From NCBI RefSeq assembly GCF_002021565.1, contig NZ_MSZX01000016.1, forward strand, positions 27 to 64,026: a stretch of DNA of 64,000 nt, given 5' to 3'. Positions 23,341-32,055 of this stretch are shown here, in pieces; position 1 is the stretch's first letter, and every line of letters starts with the position of its first letter. This stretch comes from Paenibacillus selenitireducens (lineage in GTDB: Bacteria > Bacillota > Bacilli > Paenibacillales > Paenibacillaceae). A program made the position numbers and the translations under genes. The notes beneath the pieces were generated by a model. The model saw only the letters and a list, made by a program, of their open reading frames with translations. It was not told the origin of the DNA and ran no database searches.

Positions 23341-26300
23341 TTACATTTGCTCCAGTGATTTTAATACGACCAGCGCAATATCGCTGATATCGATGACCCC
23401 ATCACCGTTCAGGTCCATCATTCGATTGCCTTCGTTCAGCGTTTTGCCTAATTGTTGGGCAATAAGTGCGACATCCTGGGCGTTCACCTTATGGTCTTTG
23501 TTGAAATCTTCAACATCGTAAGTGAACTGGACGCCAAGCTTTACATCTTCTGACAGCATGTAAGACAGCCTGGTCATGTCTGCATTCTTGTCGGCAAAAA
23601 ACGACTGCTTCGTAAGTACTACTTCAGCAGGATCCCCGAATTGCTTCGGCTTCATCGTAATATGTGCAACGTCCACGCTGTTACCAAGCGCTCGGTCTCC
23701 TAACAGCGTGGCGATGATGTTGATCTTGCCATTTGCGCTATCCTGGTTCCAGCCTATATATGCGGTTGAACCGGAGCCGAAGCCACTGGCCATTCGAACA
23801 TCAACCACTTCGAAGAGTGCCGGATCGAATTCCAGTGCTGCCTGCACGGCATACAAGTCGGTAATGTCTTTTGCTTGTAATGTTACGTCAAATGGTTCCC
23901 CCACGGATACTTCACCGTTAACCTTCAATTGCAAGCTGCCTGGTGATTGTCCTTCAAAGGTGACGTGATCATAATATCCGATCATCATATTCCATGCCGA
24001 TGAATACATGGCAATCCTCGCAAATGCTGCCTGCTCCGGAGCAACACCGGTTGCGGAGATGTCGATCCATTGTTTTTGCGGCATGTCTTTAATAATCGTA
24101 CCTGCAACCGTACCGATCTGGGTTCCGGATTTATCATAGAAATATAAAACAATGCCGGAATCGTCTGTGTTCGTACCATAAATTAGTCCCTGCTCAATAT
24201 AGAGCTTCGCAGCAGCCGTATATTCACCGCCGCGGACAACCGGAATCGGATCGCTCAGATAGCTGCCTACTCCTTTAGTTTTGTCCTGCTCTTTATCTAC
24301 TACCTTCAAGCTTTGTCCCGAGTCTCCGCAATAGCTCTGCTCGCTCGAGAGACTAAATTCAGTCACCGTTGTCGTATAAGCATTACTCCAGCCCGGAATC
24401 GTTCCATCCGTATTGAGCGGCTCTTCGAAGCATCCGTTTCTCACCGGCAGCGTCACACTGGTAGACTTGGAAACCGGAATCATCATCAGCTTCGTGCCAT
24501 CGGTATAATAGATTTGCTCCTGTCCCTCGGCATCCTTCGCCAGCGTCATGAAGCTCATTTCGAAGTTGCTTGGCGTTAGCGAGCGATGCTCCAGCGTGAC
24601 CGGATCAACCACCGTCATTCGATTCGCTAGGCCGGTATAGAGGAGACCATCCTCACCCCAGCGGAAGTAATACGGGCGCCACATGCCGTAATCCTTCACA
24701 TCCGGATAAATATTTTTCTGCTTGACGATCGACAGATCACTCGGGTTCAGCGCGAAAAGAATCCCGTCGACGCCGCCCCACAGCAACCCGTCCTCACCAA
24801 AGGTAAGACCGCTGATCATGCGATGTTTGCCAAGCCCCTCTAACGTGGTGAGCTCCTTATGCATCGTCATTTCTTTTTTCACGGTATCAAATACGAAGAC
24901 TTCCGGATTATTCGCTGGCATCGTCGTGTTCAATCCGCCGGATTTCGTTGTAGAACCATAGATCTTACCATCCTTATACGCAAGGCCGACAATGCTATGA
25001 TCTTTAATCAGATCCCGATAGACTTGCTTCTCTCCGCTAGCCAAATCGTAAATCGTTAACGCGCCGCCTAATTGCCCATAATCCGGAATGGAGCCGATGA
25101 TCAGCTTGCCGTCGGCGTACGCCATTTTATAAGGCCGGTCTTGACCTGATCCGATTTGGAACAGCAGTTTGGGTTCGCTCATCTTGCCACCGGATATGTC
25201 CGCCTCAAAAATATTACCGCCAGGATATACACCGTAATACACCTTGTTACCGGCAGACACGATTCCTTCCGCTTGCCCGACTAAGAAATTGGAGGACTCA
25301 TTGGTTCTCGGATCAAATACACCGCCAACTCCACCAGGATAAGCCGTCATATAGAGACGCCCATCCGTCCCACGCTCCATATTATGGATCGGAATTGGTC
25401 CGCCCTTGGCAACAACGCCCGGCAAATCCTTGCGAATTCCTTTCTTAACATCAAGCGCTGACAATTTACCGTTAGACTGAATCGTGACGATCGTGCGATC
25501 CGAAGTTAATTCAGGATCCCCCATATCGATCCAGGCCGCTCCCCGCAAAGACGTAGCGAAGCTGATTCCGGTATTTCGCGTCGTAAGCGTCGCTAAATCT
25601 ACCTCCAAGATGCCGCCGTGTGCAGGAACATAGGCTTTACCGTCTGCGACAGGGATCTGGTTGTAGCTCATCACACCTCTTCCGCTTACAGGGTCAACAC
25701 CTATCGATTTATTTTCCCACTTCTGTGTCTCAAGGTTGTAGTACACCAGGATCAGGCCTGCATTTCCGCTCGCCTTAACGAAAAGGTATTTATCCACGAC
25801 GGCCATATCGTAGGCAAATTCCAGCTCTTTATGTTCTACGCCGAGAATCCCCGGCACCTCATCCGAAATGACTTCTGTGGCCCCTGTAGTCACATTCACC
25901 TTCACAACCTCGAACGGGAGAGCCATGCCGGCATAAATATATCCATCATGGTACGCCATCGAACGGATATAATTGTGGTCAGCAAGCAAGCTGCCGTAAT
26001 CCTTTAATTCCTGGGTCTTCGGATTGTAACGGTACAACTTGCCATGATCATAGGTACCGATATAGACATTGCCTTCCGGATCGGTCGTCATGGACCATAC
26101 TGATTTCTCGCTTCCGATCACCTTCAGCTTCTGAACTTTCTTGGTCACCGGCGAGTAGCTCCACAGCTCACCCGTGCCTGACGATGTAATGGCGCCGATA
26201 TAGACGGTTTTATCCGGTGCAATGACATGTCTCCAGGATTGGGCTACGCCCTCAAGCTCGAAATCCCGGATCAGCTGATTATTTTCCACATCAATCACAT

Positions 26301-26553
26301 TAAATACCGCCGGAGTCGTGGATGCTGTTGTGTAAAGAACCTGCTTTCCATCTTCCATCCCCATCACGCCATCGTTAATTGAAACCGTACGAATCGGATA
26401 GCCAAGGTTCTCGGGCGTACCAAACTTTATTTTTGACAATCTGCTCCCGTGCTCTGAAGCTGCCTGCGCCCCTGACGGCAATAGCATACTCAGCCCCAGT
26501 GCAAAAATGAGTAATAAAGCTAGCAAACGATTTCTCATACCGTATAGGTTCAT
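23341..26553 (-). CDS. Secreted beta-propeller / CBM-like / cohesin / dockerin protein
   Basis: A 1070-residue exported protein. Signal peptide at 1-32 (ends GAQA-A). Residues about 36-704 form repeated four-strand blades (VYIGTYDHGKLYRYNP, IYAGMALPFEVVKV and similar), enough for two beta-propellers. A CBM-like jelly roll follows at about 705-871, starting CFEEPLNTDGTIPGWS and closely similar to the one in the next gene. A cohesin-like domain lies at about 872-1013. A type I dockerin at 1014-1070 carries two calcium loops (DFNKDHKVNAQDV, DLNGDGVIDISDI). The start follows GAAGGAGGG by eight bases. It is the last of three linked genes and ends before a plain intergenic gap. I see no clear catalytic motif; a lyase or glycan-binding role is possible. 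Confidence 0.85.
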   Translation of the reverse strand: MNLYGMRNRLLALLLIFALGLSMLLPSGAQAASEHGSRLSKIKFGTPENLGYPIRTVSINDGVMGMEDGKQVLYTTASTTPAVFNVIDVENNQLIRDFELEGVAQSWRHVIAPDKTVYIGAITSSGTGELWSYSPVTKKVQKLKVIGSEKSVWSMTTDPEGNVYIGTYDHGKLYRYNPKTQELKDYGSLLADHNYIRSMAYHDGYIYAGMALPFEVVKVNVTTGATEVISDEVPGILGVEHKELEFAYDMAVVDKYLFVKASGNAGLILVYYNLETQKWENKSIGVDPVSGRGVMSYNQIPVADGKAYVPAHGGILEVDLATLTTRNTGISFATSLRGAAWIDMGDPELTSDRTIVTIQSNGKLSALDVKKGIRKDLPGVVAKGGPIPIHNMERGTDGRLYMTAYPGGVGGVFDPRTNESSNFLVGQAEGIVSAGNKVYYGVYPGGNIFEADISGGKMSEPKLLFQIGSGQDRPYKMAYADGKLIIGSIPDYGQLGGALTIYDLASGEKQVYRDLIKDHSIVGLAYKDGKIYGSTTKSGGLNTTMPANNPEVFVFDTVKKEMTMHKELTTLEGLGKHRMISGLTFGEDGLLWGGVDGILFALNPSDLSIVKQKNIYPDVKDYGMWRPYYFRWGEDGLLYTGLANRMTVVDPVTLEHRSLTPSNFEMSFMTLAKDAEGQEQIYYTDGTKLMMIPVSKSTSVTLPVRNGCFEEPLNTDGTIPGWSNAYTTTVTEFSLSSEQSYCGDSGQSLKVVDKEQDKTKGVGSYLSDPIPVVRGGEYTAAAKLYIEQGLIYGTNTDDSGIVLYFYDKSGTQIGTVAGTIIKDMPQKQWIDISATGVAPEQAAFARIAMYSSAWNMMIGYYDHVTFEGQSPGSLQLKVNGEVSVGEPFDVTLQAKDITDLYAVQAALEFDPALFEVVDVRMASGFGSGSTAYIGWNQDSANGKINIIATLLGDRALGNSVDVAHITMKPKQFGDPAEVVLTKQSFFADKNADMTRLSYMLSEDVKLGVQFTYDVEDFNKDHKVNAQDVALIAQQLGKTLNEGNRMMDLNGDGVIDISDIALVVLKSLEQM

Positions 26554-26573
26554 AGACAGTGCCCTCCTTCGTG

Positions 26574-28043
26574 CTAATTCAACAGCTTCGACAAGATCGC
26601 ATTTGTCAGCATTTCGACATCCGCCTGATCAATTCTGCCGTCGTTATTGATATCGAATTTCCAATTCTCATTGGTCACCATTTGACCTGTCAGCTTGGCT
26701 ACGGCCATTACATCATAGAGATCGATCTTGCCGTCTCCGTTCACATCAAGAGATGCTCTGCGAATCGAAGTGCTTGATCGATCATCCTCTGCACTAACAT
26801 AAATCTTGTTGTTCTCGACTCCATCCGCATCCTGCACGCCGGAGCCTTGCAGCAGCGTAACATCCACCTTTTCCGCTTCACCTAACAATTTAAAGGTAAC
26901 GTTCAATACCTGCTTATCGCCGCTAATGGTAGAGCCCGCTGGTTTTGACACATCGAATTTGAAAATGCCTGTCTCTTCAATGCTCCAATGTAAAGCTGCT
27001 GCTCCTCCAGCATTAAAATCATTAGCTACGGCAACACCTGCCACCTCAAGTACCGCCGGATCATAGGCCAAGCTTCCGGGTGCCGTCTGAACGTCTATCC
27101 CTCGGCTAAGCATAACCTTCGCTTCAAGGGGCTGGCTGCCTAAAATACCTGTCGACATTTGTAGATGCAGAGTGCCTGGGGCTTTCTCCTCCTGAGGTGA
27201 AGTCAAGGTGAAATCATCGTAAAATGCTCCCGACTCAGCCGTAAAATAGTTAGAGATGGAGGCTGCTATTCTTGCATGTTTAGCATTGGCCGGAGCAATA
27301 CCCGTTACGGTAACCCGCGTCCATTCTCCAACTTTTCTTAAATGAACGATGTTCTCGCCGTCCTTATCCGTATTGACCTGTTTCCCGACTGCATCATAGA
27401 AACGAAGCACCAGACTTGCCCCGCCTGCATTCCCCGCATTCGGCGCGATATAGATCATCGCTGAACCGTTATATTGAAACCCTGGGGTGACTAAACGCGG
27501 ATCGCTCTGCAAATAGATCGGCAATGTATTGGACTTATCAACAAGCTTGAGGCTCGAATTGCCGTAGTAACGCACATCCTGCGTTATTTCGTGTGATGTT
27601 CCTTCATTCGGAGCAAAAAACATGCTCCAGCCCGGGATGGTTCCATCTGCATTCAGCGGCTCCTCAAAGCCATGATTAAAGAGAGGTTTATTGGTATAAA
27701 CCGCCTGAGTGACCGTAGTTTTCTGAAGATCAGCGTCAACATCTTCTGAAGTCAACGCCTCATCTTGTTCACTCACGGGCTCATCCATCTGGCCATCGAC
27801 AGATTCGTCAACAGATTCATCAAGCGAACCCGAACCTTCAACAGATTCATCTGCTTGTTCCTCAGGGACGCTAATCGGTACATCACTCAATTGTTCATCC
27901 TGCCCGTCTACAATCATTTCCAAGTTCCTCGTAGAAGCCTGAATTGGAGCGGGAACGAACGTAATCGACGGCAGTGCCATCAATAATGCTAAAGCTGCAA
28001 TACTCGCGATTCTTCGTGCTTTCTTTAATTTGGAGTCTATCAT
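26574..28043 (-). CDS. Secreted CBM-like / cohesin / dockerin protein
   Basis: A 489-residue exported protein. Signal peptide at about 1-36. An unusual acidic linker (about 45-108) is rich in Asp, Glu and Ser with DESV repeats. A CBM-like domain lies at about 119-283 (FNHGFEEPLNADGTIPGWS), a cohesin-like domain at about 288-425, and a dockerin at 431-489 with two canonical calcium loops (DVNGDGKIDLYDV and DINNDGRIDQADV). Having both a cohesin and a dockerin, it can bind two partners and act as an adaptor. It sits 16 bases after the SLH-cohesin gene and 20 bases before the propeller gene, so all three are one operon. Confidence 0.88.
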   Translation of the reverse strand: MIDSKLKKARRIASIAALALLMALPSITFVPAPIQASTRNLEMIVDGQDEQLSDVPISVPEEQADESVEGSGSLDESVDESVDGQMDEPVSEQDEALTSEDVDADLQKTTVTQAVYTNKPLFNHGFEEPLNADGTIPGWSMFFAPNEGTSHEITQDVRYYGNSSLKLVDKSNTLPIYLQSDPRLVTPGFQYNGSAMIYIAPNAGNAGGASLVLRFYDAVGKQVNTDKDGENIVHLRKVGEWTRVTVTGIAPANAKHARIAASISNYFTAESGAFYDDFTLTSPQEEKAPGTLHLQMSTGILGSQPLEAKVMLSRGIDVQTAPGSLAYDPAVLEVAGVAVANDFNAGGAAALHWSIEETGIFKFDVSKPAGSTISGDKQVLNVTFKLLGEAEKVDVTLLQGSGVQDADGVENNKIYVSAEDDRSSTSIRRASLDVNGDGKIDLYDVMAVAKLTGQMVTNENWKFDINNDGRIDQADVEMLTNAILSKLLN

Positions 28044-28059
28044 TTGTGATTCTCCTCCT

Positions 28060-29712
28060 TTAGTTCAATTGCTGAAGCATTTTCCAGATGAACACAGCCG
28101 TATCTGCGCGATTCGAAGACTGCTTCGGTACAAACCGGTTTTGCCCTGTACCCGATGCGAGATTCATGCCTCTTGCCTTGTTTACAGCGTCCTTCGCCCA
28201 GCCACTGATGGCCGCGTCGTCTGCGAACTTCTCACCGGAAGCCGCGATGTTATCAGGAATCAGGCTCAGGGTTTGCAATGCATTCATCGCAATAACGACC
28301 ATCTGCTCGCGAGTCACCGGATCATTCGGTCTGAATGTGCCGTCGCCAAATCCGTTGATCATATGAAGCTGGCGCAACGTTTCAATCGATTCGTAATACC
28401 ATGCATTCGCTGCAACGTCAGAATATACGGTCTCTGCCTTGCTGCCTTGCGCAAGCTGATCCAGAGCGAACGCGCTCACAATCATGGAAGAGAATTCGGC
28501 ACGGGTCACTTGTTTGGCGGGGGAGAAGAGCATCTCCGACGTACCTTTTACGATATGTCTGGCTGTCAATACATCAATCGCATACTGGGCCTCTGCATAA
28601 ATTCGGGAAGTATCCTCATAGGTCTTGGCGTATTCCATGATGCGATAAGTTCCTGCCTGTTTTACGCCAATCGTGAATTTCCCGGCGTCTGCCTGATGAA
28701 CGGCTCCCCGCACATAATCCCAGGTTCCGGCAGTCGCGTTATAACGATATACACCAAGTTTGTTGGCATCCCGTCCAGCCAGTGTATATCCCATAACCGC
28801 CTTAAGCTGCACCTGCGCGATTTGCGGAGAATTCATAGTCCATTTGGACAAAGAAGCTTTAATACTTTGAAGCAATGCATCGCGCTGGCGCAAATCATCG
28901 TCGGCAATGCCATAGACTGCATCGATGCCCGTTCCCTGTTTGCTCACAGCTACCTGGGAAAGTCCTTCAAGGGTTGCTGCCGCAGCCTTCAGCAGGACTT
29001 CCTTATCCGCTGATGCTGGCTCCGATTTCATCCCGTTAAGCAGCACCTGGAGCATCTCCGCAGCCCGTACCGGATCCTTTTCCTTCAAAATGGCATTCAG
29101 AATCTCAGACATATCCTTGGACACTGGAGGAGTTGGTGTATTCGTTGATCCGGTCTGACCGGTTGTATCCACCGCCGGTTGACCGCTGTCCTGCTTTGAA
29201 ATTTGGACCGTAACAGCCGCACCCAACCCAGTTGTAAGCGATTTCAAATCTTTGTATCCTTGTTCATTGGTAATCCTTTCACTGCTCACGGCTTTGACAT
29301 GTTGGAGTTTGACCACTGCGTCTTTTTCTTGCCTTGCCTTGAACGTAATTTCTGCCAGACGAACAGACGCTTGCGGATTAGGCTGTAATTGCTTCCTGAC
29401 TAGTGGAAGGTACAGCTTGCCCTCATTGGCATCGATCGTATAGGCATCAAAGGAATCGTAAGCATCACCCGCTTTAACATCCAAAACCTGCAAAGCCTGA
29501 GCATCGTAGGTTAACGCAACCTCGACGCCGAAGAGATCATTGAACCGTTCCCCAACAACTTGCAGCTTGAACGTATCCCCGATACGAACGTTATTGGAGT
29601 TGCTGCTGAGTGTAATCTGTGAGCCTTCAGCCGCGCTTACGTCCGTACTTCCGATCGAGAAGACCGTTGAACTGAACAAGATCAGGCATAGGGCAAAAAT
29701 CATTTTTTTCAT
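28060..29712 (-). CDS. Cohesin and SLH-domain cell-wall anchoring protein
   Basis: A 550-residue exported protein. I use ATG 29712, which follows AAAGGAG, rather than the upstream in-frame codons. Signal peptide at about 1-28, cohesin-like domain at 30-171 (RIGDTFKLQVVGERFNDLFG, VEVALTYDAQALQVLDV), a Thr/Pro linker (180-197) and a helical segment (198-290). Three S-layer homology repeats follow at about 365-415, 428-478 and 494-548 (QVTRAEF, PVTREQM, SSNRADT motifs). SLH triplets bind pyruvylated secondary wall polymer, so this protein should display a cohesin at the cell surface. That matches anchoring scaffoldins of cellulosomes. It is the first gene of a three-gene operon whose other products carry dockerins. 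Confidence 0.9.
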   Translation of the reverse strand: MKKMIFALCLILFSSTVFSIGSTDVSAAEGSQITLSSNSNNVRIGDTFKLQVVGERFNDLFGVEVALTYDAQALQVLDVKAGDAYDSFDAYTIDANEGKLYLPLVRKQLQPNPQASVRLAEITFKARQEKDAVVKLQHVKAVSSERITNEQGYKDLKSLTTGLGAAVTVQISKQDSGQPAVDTTGQTGSTNTPTPPVSKDMSEILNAILKEKDPVRAAEMLQVLLNGMKSEPASADKEVLLKAAAATLEGLSQVAVSKQGTGIDAVYGIADDDLRQRDALLQSIKASLSKWTMNSPQIAQVQLKAVMGYTLAGRDANKLGVYRYNATAGTWDYVRGAVHQADAGKFTIGVKQAGTYRIMEYAKTYEDTSRIYAEAQYAIDVLTARHIVKGTSEMLFSPAKQVTRAEFSSMIVSAFALDQLAQGSKAETVYSDVAANAWYYESIETLRQLHMINGFGDGTFRPNDPVTREQMVVIAMNALQTLSLIPDNIAASGEKFADDAAISGWAKDAVNKARGMNLASGTGQNRFVPKQSSNRADTAVFIWKMLQQLN

Positions 29713-29801
29713 CCTTATTTCTCCTTTCTTCGGATCACACATGGAATATCAAATATGAATCTAGCTATTGCGGGGCACTAAGGAGTAGTAAAAGAAAAGC
29801 T

Positions 29802-31001
29802 CTAAAATCGATCCATAAGGTAGAAGACGGAGTTTTGCTTTGGAAACATGGCTTCGAGCACAGATAAATGCTGCGGTTCCAGAGCAGATTCGTCATACCC
29901 TTGCAGCAGCAGATGCATGAATTCCTCCTGCGTTAAGTTGATGCGGAGGTATTCGATCTCCGCGCGCGGAGCAGGCTCGACCGCAACTTGCCCATTCAGG
30001 TAATGAAAATAGGCCCGTTGTCCTGCGCATTCCCATTCGATTTGCAGGGATTGATCCGCATGCGCTCTACTATTTTGCAGCCTAATCTGGAAGACGGAAG
30101 CCAGCTTCGCCAGTAGAGGCTGGAATCGGATGATTTTCCACATCATATAAGGCAACGTCTTCTTCACCGCCCCCCATGCCAGGAAACGATCGATCAAGAT
30201 ATGATCGCCAGGAAGATTGGCCAGCATGCGTGTCGCTTCCGGTCGCTGTTCAGCCATGGCATGGAACAAAGGGAGGGCAGCACGATCCTCGCCCTTGAGG
30301 TAGCAGAGTTCATCCAAGTAGACCGTTCCGTCTTCCTCCGGCTTGGTGATATGCCCGTATGCTACGACAACCCCTTCACGCATAGCCAGCAGGCAAGTGG
30401 TTGCCTCCCATTTCGGCCATTGCAGACGATCCTGCCAATGGCTGGCCGGACGGATGACCGTACCGGTCCGATTCTCGTTAAATTGCTCATAAATGCTGGA
30501 AACAACATCCGTATAGGACGAATCGAACGGAAGAATATCATATTCAGAATTGCTGCTGGCCGAAATGCTAGCGATGTCTAATTCGTACATCGTCTCAGGA
30601 ACGATACTCCAGCCGGCTTTCTCATAGAACGGGTTGATCACGGCAAATAGCAGGGAGAGGTCATATTCCTGCTGCTCCATCCATGCTGTGATATGGTGCA
30701 AAATTTGCCTGCAATGCCCTTGTCCCCGATATTCAGGAACCGTAGCTACGCTGCCGATCCCCCCGATTTTCACCGCTGCATCGTTCAGGCGGCCGATAAA
30801 AGGGAAGAGTTGTACGGTAGATGCGATATCCTGCTCCTGCGCGGCGATCCAGGTGGTGGACAAATCGTAAGTTGAATCATGTTCTATACGCTTTTGGAAA
30901 AAGTCTCTTCCATCGGGAAATACATTTCCCAACATGTCATAAACGGCTTCCAATTCAGCGCGGTTTGCAATACTGCGAATTTCTGACTGTTGGCTTGTCA
31001 T
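29802..31001 (-). CDS. Eis-like GNAT acetyltransferase with C-terminal SCP2-like domain
   Basis: A 399-residue protein of the enhanced-intracellular-survival (Eis) group. The N-terminal GNAT domain has VATVPEYRGQGHCRQIL, the acetyl-CoA site. A second GNAT-like domain and a C-terminal sterol-carrier-like domain (about 300-399) follow. Eis enzymes acetylate amines, including on aminoglycosides and proteins, but the substrate here is unknown. It lies 41 bases after the MDR dehydrogenase, and so may belong to that operon. Confidence 0.85.
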   Translation of the reverse strand: MTSQQSEIRSIANRAELEAVYDMLGNVFPDGRDFFQKRIEHDSTYDLSTTWIAAQEQDIASTVQLFPFIGRLNDAAVKIGGIGSVATVPEYRGQGHCRQILHHITAWMEQQEYDLSLLFAVINPFYEKAGWSIVPETMYELDIASISASSNSEYDILPFDSSYTDVVSSIYEQFNENRTGTVIRPASHWQDRLQWPKWEATTCLLAMREGVVVAYGHITKPEEDGTVYLDELCYLKGEDRAALPLFHAMAEQRPEATRMLANLPGDHILIDRFLAWGAVKKTLPYMMWKIIRFQPLLAKLASVFQIRLQNSRAHADQSLQIEWECAGQRAYFHYLNGQVAVEPAPRAEIEYLRINLTQEEFMHLLLQGYDESALEPQHLSVLEAMFPKQNSVFYLMDRF

Positions 31002-31042
31002 GGAATCTAGCCCTCCGATCGCAAAAGAGTGAATGCTGTTGC

Positions 31043-32038
31043 CTAGTATTTGATGACTGTCGCGATTGTTTCTGTCGGCTTTCTATAATTCTCATAGGCC
31101 TCTGCGGCATCATCTATTGCATATACATTTGTGATGAGCTTCTTGATCGAGATTCGCCCCTCTGCAAGTAAACGAATGTATTCCTCTACGTTTCGGCCCT
31201 CCGTCCAACGGACATAGCCGATCGGATAATCCCGATTCTCCCTTTCATACTGCGCGTCATACCGGCCGGGGCCGCCTGCGCGCGATATAAGCACCTGCGC
31301 TTCCTTCCCGAACATAAGCTCTCGGGAGAACTCGGCCGTCAAATCGCCGACAATGACGATTTTCCCGCGATCCCGAATCCATTTCATCGAGCTATTCATC
31401 AAATGCTCCCCTGGGCCGCTGGCACAGTGCAGAACCGCATCCGCCCCAAAACGTCCGACAGCATCCGTGAGTCGTGCTTCCATTACCGCCTGGTCCTGAT
31501 ACATATGAGCGAATCCGCGCTCTTGCAGCATGGCGACCCGGTCACCTCTTACATCGAGGCCTACGGTTCTGTAAGCAGCCGCACCGGCAATCTGCGTGAT
31601 GAGGTTGCCGAGTATACCGAGCCCAACGATGACAACCGACTCTCCGAACCGCAAATCAGCCATACGAAGCGCATGAATAGCAATCGCGCCAAGACCGGCA
31701 AAAGCAGCCTCCTGCGGATCGACGTGATCGGGCACGGCGGCAACCAAATTCGCTGGAACGGCCAGCCATTCTGCATGATGTACATAGGGCGCGCCATAGC
31801 AGGCTACAAGCTGGCCTGCCCGAATATGATCCACGCCTTCCCCGACCTGATCGACAATGCCGACGGCATTGTAACCAAGCGTTGCGGGCTGCTCCGAACC
31901 CTTCCTGACAAAGATCATTTCCGTACCCGGACTAATCGCGGAATACATCGTCCGTATCAGGACGTGACCGTTCAGCAATACCGGCTTCTCTCGCTCCGCA
32001 ATTATAATTTTTCCATTCTGTGTAGCAATCGTCTTCAT
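31043..32038 (-). CDS. Zinc-type MDR alcohol dehydrogenase-like oxidoreductase
   Basis: A 331-residue medium-chain dehydrogenase. I use ATG 32038, preceded by TGTGGAG. The GroES-like domain (about 1-130) contains SAISPGTEM, and the Rossmann domain has VVIVGLGILGNLITQ. The usual catalytic zinc cysteine is not evident, and the sequence resembles the BchC/GutB-like branch that often acts on sugars or polyols. It follows the AraC regulator without a gap. Confidence 0.82.
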   Translation of the reverse strand: MKTIATQNGKIIIAEREKPVLLNGHVLIRTMYSAISPGTEMIFVRKGSEQPATLGYNAVGIVDQVGEGVDHIRAGQLVACYGAPYVHHAEWLAVPANLVAAVPDHVDPQEAAFAGLGAIAIHALRMADLRFGESVVIVGLGILGNLITQIAGAAAYRTVGLDVRGDRVAMLQERGFAHMYQDQAVMEARLTDAVGRFGADAVLHCASGPGEHLMNSSMKWIRDRGKIVIVGDLTAEFSRELMFGKEAQVLISRAGGPGRYDAQYERENRDYPIGYVRWTEGRNVEEYIRLLAEGRISIKKLITNVYAIDDAAEAYENYRKPTETIATVIKY

Positions 32039-32055
32039 CGCGTAGTCACTCCACA

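Noticed and set aside
28030-29013. A 327-codon plus-strand frame opposite the SLH-cohesin gene
   Set aside because: Antisense shadow with Cys/His/Ile-rich composition and no homology I recognise; the minus-strand cohesin/SLH gene explains the region.
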